Source: Alphaproteobacteria bacterium (GTDB lineage Bacteria > Pseudomonadota > Alphaproteobacteria > GCA-2731375). From it: a stretch of 39,229 bases of DNA. Position numbers and translations under genes: made by a program. Where the stretch lies: positions 1 to 39,229 of the forward strand of contig VGEV01000016.1 in NCBI GenBank assembly GCA_016869175.1. The letters are read 5' to 3'. The first letter of the stretch is position 1; each line of letters begins with the position of its first letter. Shown piece after piece: positions 28,479 through 37,216 of this stretch. The notes beneath the pieces are model-generated. The model was not told where the DNA came from. It was given only the letters and a program-made list of their open reading frames with translations, and searched no databases.

Positions 28479-29500
28479 TTGGCGGCGGCCGCGGCGGCCG
28501 GCACCAGGCCGAACGCCTCGGCCAGCAATTCGTAGGAGCGCCGGCGCTTGGCGTAGTCGTGCAGCACACTGACGACAACGAATTCCGCAACGCCGTATTC
28601 GGCGCCCAGTTGCAGCAGGCGCATCTTCACCTGCTCGGCCGTTCCGGCGATGGTGCGGCGGCGGTTGTAGTTGACCAGGTGGCGCTCGGGATCGCTGTAG
28701 GGGTAGGCCAGCGCCTCGGCCGGTGTCGGCACCGGGCCGGTGCGGCCGGTGCGCAGGCGCAACAGCCAGAGGTCGCGGCTCAAGGCCAGGTGCTCGGCCT
28801 CTTCCGCCGTCGGCGCGGCGATGCAGAACACGCCGATCGAGCCTTTCGGCTCCGGGCAGCCGGCGCTGGGGCGGAATTGCTGGCGATAGGCCGCCATCAC
28901 CTCCGCCCCGCCCTCGTCGTTGATGAAATGGGCGAACGAGAAGGGCAGGCCGAAATAGGCAGCATAGGCGGCGCTCTGGTCCGAGGAGCCCAGCAGCCAC
29001 AATTCCGGCTGGCCGGGCCCGCGCGGCTCGGCATGGATGCCGTGGAACGGGTGATCGGGCCCGATGCGGTCCGTCAGGAAGTCGGACAGGTCTTTGATCT
29101 GACGCGGGAAATACTCAATGCCGAGCTTCCCGGGGCCGTGCGCCAGGGCCTGCGCCGTGCGCCCGTCGGAGCCGGGCGCGCGGCCGATGCCGAGGTCGAT
29201 GCGGCCGGGATAGAGCGCTTCCAGCATGCGGAAGTTCTCCGCCACCTTGAGCGCGCTGTAATGGCTCAGCATGACGCCGCCCGAGCCGACCCTGAGATGC
29301 CGGGTCTCCGCCGCCAGCCGGGCGATCAGGATTTCCGGCGTGGAACCCGCCAGGCCGGAGGTCGAGTGATGCTCCGCCACCCAGTAGCGGTGGTAGCCCA
29401 GCCGATCGGCCAGCCGCGCCAGCGCGATGCTCTCGCTCACGGCCTGCTGCGGCGTCGCCCCCTCGGCGATCGGCGACTGGTCGAGGATGCTGAGCTTCAT
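28475..29500 (-). CDS. LLM-class flavin-dependent oxidoreductase (luciferase-like)
   Basis: The 341-residue product belongs to the bacterial luciferase-like monooxygenases that use reduced FMN or F420. Family landmarks are MKLSILDQSPIAEGATPQQA, LGYHRYWVAEHHS, VGSGGVMLSHYSALKVAENF and GRIDLGIGRAPGSD. The substrate is unknown. The sequence type resembles the MsnO8/YhbW-like group rather than true luciferase. It starts 6 nt after the stop of the interrupted ADP-ribosyltransferase-like gene on the same strand and may be its third cistron, although no clear ribosome binding site precedes it. The stop converges on mgtE within CTAG. Confidence 0.9.
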   Translation of the reverse strand: MKLSILDQSPIAEGATPQQAVSESIALARLADRLGYHRYWVAEHHSTSGLAGSTPEILIARLAAETRHLRVGSGGVMLSHYSALKVAENFRMLEALYPGRIDLGIGRAPGSDGRTAQALAHGPGKLGIEYFPRQIKDLSDFLTDRIGPDHPFHGIHAEPRGPGQPELWLLGSSDQSAAYAAYFGLPFSFAHFINDEGGAEVMAAYRQQFRPSAGCPEPKGSIGVFCIAAPTAEEAEHLALSRDLWLLRLRTGRTGPVPTPAEALAYPYSDPERHLVNYNRRRTIAGTAEQVKMRLLQLGAEYGVAEFVVVSVLHDYAKRRRSYELLAEAFGLVPAAAAAAN

Positions 29501-29506
29501 GGCGGC

Positions 29507-30097
29507 CTATGCGAGAAAGCGCTTCGGCACCCGGAACACGCCCTTGATGCGCGCAAGATCGCGGATGCAGACCTGGACATGCGTCTTGGCGTGGAAGCCG
29601 GAGGTCGGATAAAGCGGCCTGCCCTCCACGAACACGCCACGCACCGAATCGAAGGGAGGATCACTATGCTCCTCACGAATTTGATGCAGTGTTTCGATTA
29701 CCGCACAGTCGAGATTCCGACGGAGCAAGTCTGAGCCATTAGCGGGTAACGGACGATCTGTTTCCTTGGCAATGGTCAGCACGGATTCGTAGGCTAGCCG
29801 TACCTGATCGATGCCGGCCGTTGTCGCCATGTCCAAGCAACGGCCTAGTTCCAGGACTGCGCCCACAACCGCTGCACTCTTTATCTTGGCCGGGCCGGCG
29901 CGGCGTCGCTTTCGTTCATTCGCCCAACGAAGCGCGCGTTTGGGGTTCGCCTCCTAGAAGTAGATGCCGTGTCCCAACCAATCGTAGTCATTCCGGCTGT
30001 GCTTGAAGTCCTCTCCAGCCAGCAAAGCTCCCGCGGTTTCATCATCGCAACCATGATAACCAAGCACGAAGCTCGATATCAGCGAGTCGGAAGACAC
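29507..30097 (-). pseudogene. PARP-like ADP-ribosyltransferase-type protein (putative toxin) interrupted by an in-frame TAG
   Basis: Reading the minus strand from GTG 30097 gives a 197-codon frame broken only by TAG at 29954-29956 (codon 48). The first part holds [20 protein letters not shown] and NDYDWLGHGIYF. The frame resumes EANPKRALRWANERKR and continues through VVGAVLELGRCLD and FDSVRGVFVEGRPLYP to CIRDLARIKGVFRVP. The HG...GIYF spacing resembles the NAD-binding H and Y motifs of PARP/KptA-type ADP-ribosyltransferases (H15 and Y46). Intact homologues, as I recall them, read GIYFWE, so TGG to TAG is likely. It starts 1 nt after the small upstream gene. The downstream 119-codon piece from GTG 29866 lacks both motifs. 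Toxin function is inferred. Confidence 0.7.
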
Positions 30098-30098
30098 G

Positions 30099-30308
30099 TC
30101 ATTTGCTGTAGTTCTTGGTCAGACGGCCCGATCTCGTGTAAATGCCCATCCTGACAAGTGTGTCCAAGGCCGTTTTCGGAGACTTGGTTGCCTTCTTGAC
30201 GAAGGCCTCCGCCGCCGCGTGGAACCGCTCCACCTCGTCCTTCGGCGCGGTCATGCCGGCCAGGCTGGGCCCGGTCTTCGCCGTTGGCTTCGTCGCTTTC
30301 TTCGCCAA
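30099..30308 (-). CDS. Small antitoxin-like protein preceding the ADP-ribosyltransferase-type gene
   Basis: This 69-residue protein from TTG 30308 has a basic lead ([12 protein letters not shown]) and a helical-looking core ending in [21 protein letters not shown]. The ending AL..L...GI.T..G+L...Y is a pattern I recall in small proteins encoded just upstream of HGCD/GIYF-type genes. An AGAGG sequence lies 10 nt before the TTG. ATG 30254 would give a 51-residue form. The stop (TGA) is followed after one base by the GTG of the next gene, so translation is coupled. Function as an antitoxin is inferred from size, order and coupling only. Confidence 0.65.
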   Translation of the reverse strand: MAKKATKPTAKTGPSLAGMTAPKDEVERFHAAAEAFVKKATKSPKTALDTLVRMGIYTRSGRLTKNYSK

Positions 30309-30401
30309 GAGCTGCGTGCCTCTTGCCGTTCGCCCAATTCGCCCGCTGACTGTAGCATGCGGGTGCCCGCGAGTGGCAAAGCCCGAGATTGCGAGCCCGC
30401 C

Positions 30402-31574
30402 ATGCTGCCCAACCGCTATCCGACGCTGGATTTCCACCTGGGCGAGACCGCCGACCTGTTGCGCGAGATGGTGGCCGCCTTCGTCGCCGATCGTGTGGCG
30501 CCGCGCGCCGAGGCGATCGACCGCTCGAACGAGTTCCCGCGCGATCTGTGGCCTGAGCTCGGCAAGCTCGGCCTCTTGGGCATCACCGTCGAGGCCGAGC
30601 ACGGCGGCGCCGGCATGGGCTATCTCGAACATGTGGTGGCGATGGAGGAGATGAGCCGCGGCTCGGCCGCGGTCGGCCTCAGCTACGGCGCGCATTCCAA
30701 CCTGTGCGTCAACCAGATCCGCCGCAACGGCTCGGCCGCGCAGAAGCGCAAGTACCTGCCCAGGCTGATCTCGGGCGAACATGTGGGGGCGCTGGCGATG
30801 TCGGAACCGGGCGCGGGCTCGGACGTGGTCGGCATGAAACTGCGCGCCGACAAGCGCGGCGATCGCTACGTGCTCAACGGCAACAAGATGTGGATCACCA
30901 ACGGCCCCGACGCCGACGTGCTGGTGGTCTATGCCAAGACGGCACCTGAAGCGGGCCCGCGCGGCATCACCGCTTTCCTGATCGAGAAGGGGTTCCGCGG
31001 TTTCTCGACGGCGCAGAAGCTCGACAAGCTGGGCATGCGCGGCTCCTCCACCTGCGAACTGGTCTTCCAGGACTGCGAGGTGCCGGAGGACAACGTCATG
31101 GGGCCGCTCAATCAGGGCGTCAACGTGCTGATGAGCGGGCTCGACTACGAGCGGGCGGTGCTTGCGGCCGGCCCTCTCGGCATCATGCAGGCCTGCCTCG
31201 ACGCGGTGCTGCCCTACCTGCACGAGCGCAAGCAGTTCGGCCAGCCGATCGGCAGCTTCCAGTTGATGCAGGGCAAGCTGGCCGACATGTACACCACGTT
31301 CTCGGTCTGCCGCGCCTATGTTTACGCCGTGGCGCGGGCCTGCGACCGCGGCCAGACGACGCGGAAGGACGCCGCCGGCGCCATCCTCTACGCGTCCGAG
31401 AAGGCCACCTGGATGGCACTCGAAGCCATCCAGTGCCTGGGCGGCAACGGCTATATCAGCGACTATCCGACGGGCCGCCTGCTGCGCGACGCCAAGCTCT
31501 ACGAGATCGGCGCCGGCACGCAGGAAATCCGCCGCTGGCTGATCGGCCGCGAACTGTTCGAGGAGACCGCGTAG
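30402..31574 (+). CDS. liuA: Isovaleryl-CoA dehydrogenase
   Basis: This FAD enzyme oxidises isovaleryl-CoA to 3-methylcrotonyl-CoA in leucine breakdown. The 390-residue product has the acyl-CoA dehydrogenase plan with [19 protein letters not shown] and [19 protein letters not shown]. The catalytic glutamate is placed as in isovaleryl-CoA dehydrogenases, at E250 in [15 protein letters not shown] rather than near the C-terminus. The C-terminal [35 protein letters not shown] region is typical. ATG 30402 is used; the upstream open frame is the antitoxin-like gene's antisense. It opens the catabolic operon, 2 nt before the next gene. Confidence 0.95.
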   Translation: MLPNRYPTLDFHLGETADLLREMVAAFVADRVAPRAEAIDRSNEFPRDLWPELGKLGLLGITVEAEHGGAGMGYLEHVVAMEEMSRGSAAVGLSYGAHSNLCVNQIRRNGSAAQKRKYLPRLISGEHVGALAMSEPGAGSDVVGMKLRADKRGDRYVLNGNKMWITNGPDADVLVVYAKTAPEAGPRGITAFLIEKGFRGFSTAQKLDKLGMRGSSTCELVFQDCEVPEDNVMGPLNQGVNVLMSGLDYERAVLAAGPLGIMQACLDAVLPYLHERKQFGQPIGSFQLMQGKLADMYTTFSVCRAYVYAVARACDRGQTTRKDAAGAILYASEKATWMALEAIQCLGGNGYISDYPTGRLLRDAKLYEIGAGTQEIRRWLIGRELFEETA

Positions 31575-31576
31575 GC

Positions 31577-32713
31577 ATGCTGCTCTCTGCCACCCAGGAA
31601 GCCATCCGCGAGGCCGCCAGGCGCTTCGCGGTGGCCGAACTGGCGCCGGGCGCGGCCGAGCGCGACCGCAGCGGCGAGGTGCCGCACGAGGCGCTGGCGA
31701 AGCTGGGGGCGCTCGGCTTCATGGGCCTCTGCGTCGCGCCCGAATGGGGCGGGGCGGGGGCCGATTTCGTCTCCTACGTGGTGGCACTGGAGGAGGTCGC
31801 GGCCGGCTGCGGCGCTACCTCGACCATCATGAGCGTCAACAACTCGCCCGTTTGCGCCGCCATCGCCGGCTATGGCACGGAAGCGCAGAAGCGCCGCTTC
31901 CTGGTGCCGCTGGCCAAGGGCGAGGCGATCGGCGCCTTTCTGCTGACCGAACCGCAAGCCGGCTCGGATGCCGCCAACCTGAAAACCCGCGCCCGCCTGG
32001 TCGGCAACCGTTACGTGCTGGACGGGGTCAAGCAATTCATCACCAGTGGCAAGACGGCGAAGGTGGCGATGATCTTCGCGGTGACCGAGCCCGAGGCCGG
32101 CAAGCGCGGCATTTCCTGTTTCCTCAGCAGCACGGACGCGCCCGGCTACCGGGTCGCCAGCATCGAGAAGAAGCTCGGCCAGCGCGCCTCCGATACCTGC
32201 CAGATCGTGCTGGACGGCCTGGAAGTGCCGCCGGAGAACCTGTTGGGCCGGCCAGGCGAGGGCTACCGCATCGCGCTCGCCAATCTCGAATCGGGCCGCA
32301 TCGGCATCGCCGCGCAGGCGATCGGCATGGCGCGCGCCGCCTTCCATGCCGCGCGCGACTATGCCAAGGAACGCGAGGCGTTCGGCAAGCCGATCGTCGA
32401 GCACCAGGCGATCACCTTCCGCCTGGCCGAGATGGCGACCGAGATCGCCGTGGCGCGGCAGCTCGCGCTGCAGGCGGCGGCGTTGAAGGATGCCGGCCTG
32501 CCCTGCCTGATGGAAGCCAGCCAGGCCAAGCTGATCGCCACCGAGATGGCCGAGCGGGTGTGCTCGGCCGCCATCCAGATCCACGGCGGCTATGGCTATT
32601 TGCGCGACTTCCCCGTCGAGCGCCTGTGGCGCGACGTGCGGGTCTGCCAGATCTACGAGGGCACCAGCGACATCCAGAAGCTGGTGATCGCGCGGGAACT
32701 GGCGGGCGGCTGA
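31577..32713 (+). CDS. Acyl-CoA dehydrogenase, short/branched-chain type
   Basis: The 378-residue flavoprotein has [18 protein letters not shown], a [19 protein letters not shown] segment and the C-terminal [23 protein letters not shown]. The catalytic base is at the common position, E361 in IYEGTSDIQ, unlike liuA. It therefore belongs to the short-chain or short/branched-chain group (butyryl-, isobutyryl- or 2-methylbutyryl-CoA). Its insertion between liuA and the MCC beta gene, 2 nt after liuA, suggests action on another branched-chain amino-acid intermediate. The exact substrate cannot be assigned. Confidence 0.92.
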   Translation: MLLSATQEAIREAARRFAVAELAPGAAERDRSGEVPHEALAKLGALGFMGLCVAPEWGGAGADFVSYVVALEEVAAGCGATSTIMSVNNSPVCAAIAGYGTEAQKRRFLVPLAKGEAIGAFLLTEPQAGSDAANLKTRARLVGNRYVLDGVKQFITSGKTAKVAMIFAVTEPEAGKRGISCFLSSTDAPGYRVASIEKKLGQRASDTCQIVLDGLEVPPENLLGRPGEGYRIALANLESGRIGIAAQAIGMARAAFHAARDYAKEREAFGKPIVEHQAITFRLAEMATEIAVARQLALQAAALKDAGLPCLMEASQAKLIATEMAERVCSAAIQIHGGYGYLRDFPVERLWRDVRVCQIYEGTSDIQKLVIARELAGG

Positions 32714-32763
32714 AGCAAGCGGGGTTCCGCGCCGGCCGCGCCCGTTCTAAGGTCGTCCCATCC

Positions 32764-34371
32764 ATGAGCGAGCTTGTCAGCAAAGTCGATCCACGCGACG
32801 CCCAGTTCCGCGCCAATTTCGCCGCCAACCAGGCACGGATGGCGGAATTGCGCGAGCTGCTGGCGAAGATCAAGCTGGGCGGCGGCGCGCGCGCCCACGA
32901 ACGCCATCTGGCACGCGGCAAGCTGCTGCCGCGCGAGCGCATTCAGGCGCTGGTCGACCCCGGTTCGCCGTTCCTGGAATTGTCCCAGTTCGCGGCGCAC
33001 GAGGTGTACGAGGACGAGGTGCCCGCGGCCGGCGTGATCACGGGCATCGGCCGCATCGCCGGCATCGAGTGCGTGCTGGTGGCGAACGACGCCACGGTCA
33101 AGGGCGGCACCTACTATCCCTTGACGGTGAAGAAGCACGTGCGGGCGCAGGAGATCGCCTGGCAGAACAACCTGCCATGCATCTACCTGGTCGACTCGGG
33201 CGGCGCCAACCTGCCGCAATGGCCCGAGGTGTTCCCCGACCGCGAGCATTTCGGCCGCATCTTCTATAACCAGGCGAACATGTCGGCGGCCGGCATCCCG
33301 CAGATCGCGGTGGTGATGGGCTCGTCCACCGCCGGCGGCGCCTATGTGCCGGCGATGTCGGACGAAACCATCATCGTGCGCCGGCAGGGCACGATCTTCC
33401 TGGGCGGCCCGCCCTTGGTGAAGGCGGCGACCGGCGAGGAGGTCAGTGCCGAGGAACTGGGCGGCGCCGACCTGCACAGCCGGGTCTCGGGCGTCACCGA
33501 CCACTACGCGCTCGACGACCGGCATGCCATCGCGCTCTGCCGACGCATCGTCGGCAACCTGAACCGCGTCAAGCGGCAGTCGCTCGATGTACGGCCGCCG
33601 CGGCCGCCCGCGCTCGACCCGCGCGAGCTCTACGGCGTGCTGCCGACCGACGTGCGCCAGCCCTATGACGTGCGCGAACTGATCGGCCGCCTGACGGATG
33701 CCAGCGAGTTCGACGAGTTCAAGCCGCTCTATGGCGCCACGCTGGTCTGCGGCTTTGCCCGGCTGTGGGGCTATCCCATCGGCATCCTGGCGAATAACGG
33801 CATCCTGTTCTCGGAATCGGCGCTCAAGGGCGCGCATTTCATCGAGCTGTGCTGCCAGCGCCGGATCCCACTGCTGTTCCTGCAGAACATCAGCGGCTTC
33901 ATGGTGGGCCGCAAATACGAAGCGGGCGGCATCGCCAAGAACGGCGCCAAGCTGGTGACGGCGGTGGCCACGGCTGCCGTGCCGAAGTTTACCGTGATCG
34001 TCGGCGGCAGCTACGGCGCCGGCAATTACGGCATGTGCGGCCGCGCCTTCGGCCCGCGCTTCCTCTACATGTGGCCCTCGGCGCGCATCGCGGTGATGGG
34101 GCCGCACCAGGCGGCGGGCGTGCTGGCGCAGGTGCGCCGGGCCAACATCGAGGGCGCGGGCAAGGGCTGGTCGGCCGAGGAGGAAGCCGCCTTCAGGCAG
34201 CCGGTGATCGAACAATACGAGCGCCAGTCGCTGCCGCTCTATGCCTCGGCCCGGCTCTGGGACGATGGCATCATCGATCCCCTGGATACGCGCGACGTGC
34301 TGGGCCTGTCGATCTCGGCCGCGCTCAACGCATCCATCCCCGAGACGCGCTTCGGCGTGTTCCGCATGTAG
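32764..34371 (+). CDS. liuB: Methylcrotonyl-CoA carboxylase beta subunit
   Basis: This carboxyltransferase converts 3-methylcrotonyl-CoA to 3-methylglutaconyl-CoA. The 535-residue product has an N-terminal half with [28 protein letters not shown] spread over residues 54-82 and the acyl-CoA site [19 protein letters not shown]. The C-terminal half has [22 protein letters not shown] and [30 protein letters not shown] and SGGANLP distinguish MCC beta from the PccB earlier in the window, which has DVPGFLPG and SGGARIQ. It lies 50 nt after the acyl-CoA dehydrogenase and 18 nt before the hydratase. Confidence 0.95.
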   Translation: MSELVSKVDPRDAQFRANFAANQARMAELRELLAKIKLGGGARAHERHLARGKLLPRERIQALVDPGSPFLELSQFAAHEVYEDEVPAAGVITGIGRIAGIECVLVANDATVKGGTYYPLTVKKHVRAQEIAWQNNLPCIYLVDSGGANLPQWPEVFPDREHFGRIFYNQANMSAAGIPQIAVVMGSSTAGGAYVPAMSDETIIVRRQGTIFLGGPPLVKAATGEEVSAEELGGADLHSRVSGVTDHYALDDRHAIALCRRIVGNLNRVKRQSLDVRPPRPPALDPRELYGVLPTDVRQPYDVRELIGRLTDASEFDEFKPLYGATLVCGFARLWGYPIGILANNGILFSESALKGAHFIELCCQRRIPLLFLQNISGFMVGRKYEAGGIAKNGAKLVTAVATAAVPKFTVIVGGSYGAGNYGMCGRAFGPRFLYMWPSARIAVMGPHQAAGVLAQVRRANIEGAGKGWSAEEEAAFRQPVIEQYERQSLPLYASARLWDDGIIDPLDTRDVLGLSISAALNASIPETRFGVFRM

Positions 34372-34389
34372 GCTTGGCGAGGTCAGAGG

Positions 34390-35181
34390 ATGACGGACGC
34401 AATCGTCCTGGTGAACAAGCGCGCCGACGGCCTGGCCGAGGTGACGCTCAACCGGCCGGAAATCCACAACGCGCTCAACGAGCACGTCAACCGCCGGCTG
34501 GTGGAGATCTTTCTGGATCTGAAACACGATCCCGGGGTGCGCTTCGTCAGCCTAACCGGCGCTGGCGTCAGTTTCTGCGCCGGCGCTGACCTGGATTGGA
34601 TGCGCCGCACCTCGTCCTACAGCCAGGACGAGAACATGGCCGACGCGATCGTGCTGGCCAACATGCTGCGCGGCATCTACGAATTGCCCAAGCCGACGAT
34701 CGCGCTGGTCAACGGCCCGGCCTATGGCGGCGGCCTGGGCATGACGGCGGTATGCGACGTGGCGATCGGCGTCAAGACCGCCAGTTTCACCCTGTCCGAG
34801 GTCAAGCTGGGCCTGGTGCCGGCCACCATCTCGCCCTACGTGGTGCAGGCCATCGGTCCGCGCCAGGCGCGCCGCTATTTCCTCACGGCGGAACGCTTCG
34901 ACGCGCGGAAGGCCATGGAACTGGGCCTGCTGCACGAGGTGGTGGAGGACCAGGCGGCCTTGCTGGCGGCACGCGACAAGGTGCTGTCGGCGCTGCGGCT
35001 GGGCGGCCCCGGCGCGCAGGCTGCCTCCAAGGACCTCATCTTCGCGGTGCAGGAACGGTCGATCGACGAGGCGGTGCGGCGCGACACCGCCCGGCGCATC
35101 GCCGAGGCGCGCGCGACCAGCGAGGGCAAGGAGGGGATCGCCGCCTTCCTCGGCAAACGCAAGGCGGCGTGGGTTCCGTGA
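34390..35181 (+). CDS. liuC: Methylglutaconyl-CoA hydratase (enoyl-CoA hydratase family)
   Basis: This crotonase-family enzyme hydrates 3-methylglutaconyl-CoA to HMG-CoA. The 263-residue product has the oxyanion motif GAGVSFCAGADLDWMR and GPAYGGGLGMTAVCDVAIG, with the catalytic-region glutamate in FTLSEVKLGLVPATISPYVV. The last segment matches AUH/LiuC-type hydratases. Its place between the two MCC subunit genes is typical of liu operons and drives the specific call. From sequence alone it would be enoyl-CoA hydratase. It ends 13 nt before the MCC alpha TTG. Confidence 0.92.
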   Translation: MTDAIVLVNKRADGLAEVTLNRPEIHNALNEHVNRRLVEIFLDLKHDPGVRFVSLTGAGVSFCAGADLDWMRRTSSYSQDENMADAIVLANMLRGIYELPKPTIALVNGPAYGGGLGMTAVCDVAIGVKTASFTLSEVKLGLVPATISPYVVQAIGPRQARRYFLTAERFDARKAMELGLLHEVVEDQAALLAARDKVLSALRLGGPGAQAASKDLIFAVQERSIDEAVRRDTARRIAEARATSEGKEGIAAFLGKRKAAWVP

Positions 35182-35189
35182 GAGGAAAG
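35182..35189 (+). promoter_or_regulatory. Ribosome binding site for the TTG start of MCC alpha
   Basis: GAGGAAAG follows the liuC stop directly and ends 5 nt before TTG 35195. It supports initiation at this TTG, which gives the standard FRKLLIANRGEIACR N-terminus. Confidence 0.7.
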
Positions 35190-35194
35190 CGGCG

Positions 35195-37216
35195 TTGTTC
35201 CGTAAGCTCCTGATCGCCAATCGCGGCGAGATCGCCTGCCGGGTGATGCGCACTGCCCGGCGTCTGGGCGTGCGCGCGGTCGCGGTCTACTCCGAGGCCG
35301 ACCGGCGCGCGATGCACGTGGCGCTGGCGGACGAGGCGGTGCTGATCGGCCCGCCGGCCGCGCGCGAAAGCTATCTCAATGGACCGCGCATCGTCGAGGC
35401 CGCCCGGCAGACCGGCGCCGAGGCGATCCACCCCGGCTATGGCTTCCTTTCGGAGAACGCCGAGTTTGCCGAACTCTGCGCCCAGGCGGGATTGGTGTTC
35501 ATCGGCCCGCCGGCGGCGGCGATCCTGGCCATGGGCGACAAGGCGGCGGCCAAGGCGCTGATGCAGCAGGCAGGCGTGCCGGTGGTGCCGGGCTATCACG
35601 GCGACGCGCAGGACGAAGATCTCCTGGCCGAACGGGCGGCGGAAATCGGTTATCCGGTTCTGATCAAGGCGGTTGCCGGCGGCGGTGGCCGCGGCATGCG
35701 GCGGGTGGACGGGCCGGAACAGTTCGCCGCGGCGTTAAAGGGGGCTCGGCGCGAGGCGGCCTCGGCCTTCGGCGATGACCGGGTGCTGGTTGAACGTTAT
35801 CTCGGCAAGCCGCGGCATATCGAGTTGCAGGTGTTCGCCGACATGCATGGCGGCGCGGTGCATTTGTTCGAGCGCGATTGCTCGGTGCAGCGCCGGCATC
35901 AGAAAGTGCTGGAGGAAGCGCCGGCACCCGGCATGACGGCCGAGATGCGCGACACGATGGGTGCCGCGGCGGTGCAGGCGGCCCGCGCCATCGGCTATGT
36001 CGGCGCCGGCACCATCGAGTTCATCGCCGACGTGACGCACGGCCTCAGGCCCGACGCCTTCTTCTTCATGGAGATGAATACCCGGCTGCAAGTCGAGCAC
36101 CCGGTTACCGAAATGATCACCGGACAAGACCTGGTGGAATGGCAGTTGCGGATTGCCTGCGGCGAGCGCCTGCCGCTCACGCAAGAGCAACTGACGATCA
36201 ATGGCCACGCCGTCGAGGCGCGCGTCTATGCCGAGGACCCGGCCCGCAATTTCCTGCCGTCGACCGGACTGCTGCAACGGCTGAAGCTGCCGGCCGAGGG
36301 GCCGCATCTGCGCATCGACACCGGCGTGCGGCAAGGCGACGAGGTGTCGGTGCATTACGACCCGATGATCGCCAAGGTGATCGCCTGGGACCATGACCGC
36401 GGTGCGGCCCTGCGCCGGCTGGCGGGCGCGCTGGAGAGCTTGGAGATTGCCGGACCCACCGCCAACGTGCGGTTCCTGGCCGCGGTGGCGCAGCACCCCG
36501 CCTTCGTCGGCGGCGATCTGGATACCGGCTTCATCGAACGCCACCGCAAGGATCTCATTCCGCCGCGCGGGCCGGTGCCGGTCCGCGTGCTGGCATTGGC
36601 AGTGCTCGACCGGCTGCTGATGCGCCGACGCGAAGCGAAGGCCGCCGCCGCCTCCTCGAGCGATCCATTTTCGCCTTGGGCCGGGGTCAATGGCTGGCGC
36701 CTGAACGATGCCGGCGAGGACAGGCTGACTTTCCGCGACGGCGAGCGCGACGTCGTGGCGTGCGTCGGCTACCTGGCGGACGGCGGCTTTCGCCTGACGA
36801 TCGAGGGATACGTCATCCTGGCGCGTGGCGAACTCGAGGCCGATGGCGACCTGTCGGCCGATCTCGACGGTCTGCGCCTGACGGCGGCGGTGGTGCCGCA
36901 TGGGCCGGACCTGGTGGTGTTCGACGCGGGCCGCGGCTATCGCCTGGGGCGGGTTGATCCGCTGGCGCTGCCAGGGCTCGACGAGGTTGGCGAAGGCAGC
37001 GTGCGGGCGCCGCTGCCGGGCAAGGTGGCGCAGCTTCTGGTCTCGGCTCCGATGAAGGTGAAGAAGGGCCAGCCGCTGCTGGTGGTCGAGGCGATGAAGA
37101 TGGAGCACACCATCGCGGCGCCGGCGGATGGGACGGTGACAGCCTTGCGCTACGCCGCCGGCGACGCCGTCGAGGAAGGCGCGGAACTGGTCGGCTTCGA
37201 GCCGGCCGAACCATGA
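35195..37216 (+). CDS. liuD: Methylcrotonyl-CoA carboxylase alpha subunit, biotin-containing
   Basis: This is the biotin carboxylase and biotin carrier subunit of MCC. The 673-residue product starts from TTG and reads MFRKLLIANRGEIACRVM. It has the ATP-grasp loop AVAGGGGRGMRRV, the MEMNTRLQVEHPVTEMITGQDLVEWQ block and a C-terminal biotinyl domain with VVEAMKMEHTI. K635 is the biotin site. The central linker carries an Ala/Ser stretch (REAKAAAASSSDPF). It lies 13 nt after liuC and overlaps the transporter gene by 4 nt (ATGA). The pccA product, of similar plan, is distinguished by operon partner rather than any single motif. Confidence 0.95.
   Translation: MFRKLLIANRGEIACRVMRTARRLGVRAVAVYSEADRRAMHVALADEAVLIGPPAARESYLNGPRIVEAARQTGAEAIHPGYGFLSENAEFAELCAQAGLVFIGPPAAAILAMGDKAAAKALMQQAGVPVVPGYHGDAQDEDLLAERAAEIGYPVLIKAVAGGGGRGMRRVDGPEQFAAALKGARREAASAFGDDRVLVERYLGKPRHIELQVFADMHGGAVHLFERDCSVQRRHQKVLEEAPAPGMTAEMRDTMGAAAVQAARAIGYVGAGTIEFIADVTHGLRPDAFFFMEMNTRLQVEHPVTEMITGQDLVEWQLRIACGERLPLTQEQLTINGHAVEARVYAEDPARNFLPSTGLLQRLKLPAEGPHLRIDTGVRQGDEVSVHYDPMIAKVIAWDHDRGAALRRLAGALESLEIAGPTANVRFLAAVAQHPAFVGGDLDTGFIERHRKDLIPPRGPVPVRVLALAVLDRLLMRRREAKAAAASSSDPFSPWAGVNGWRLNDAGEDRLTFRDGERDVVACVGYLADGGFRLTIEGYVILARGELEADGDLSADLDGLRLTAAVVPHGPDLVVFDAGRGYRLGRVDPLALPGLDEVGEGSVRAPLPGKVAQLLVSAPMKVKKGQPLLVVEAMKMEHTIAAPADGTVTALRYAAGDAVEEGAELVGFEPAEP

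Noticed and set aside
29881-30154. Three 60-61 codon frames (29969-30154 plus, 29881-30063 minus, 29821-30006 plus)
   Set aside because: They overlap the interrupted transferase-type gene, whose frame has recognisable motifs. These short frames do not.
32653-34527. A 624-codon minus-strand frame opposite MCC beta
   Set aside because: The plus strand has an intact methylcrotonyl-CoA carboxylase beta gene throughout. The antisense translation has no motifs.
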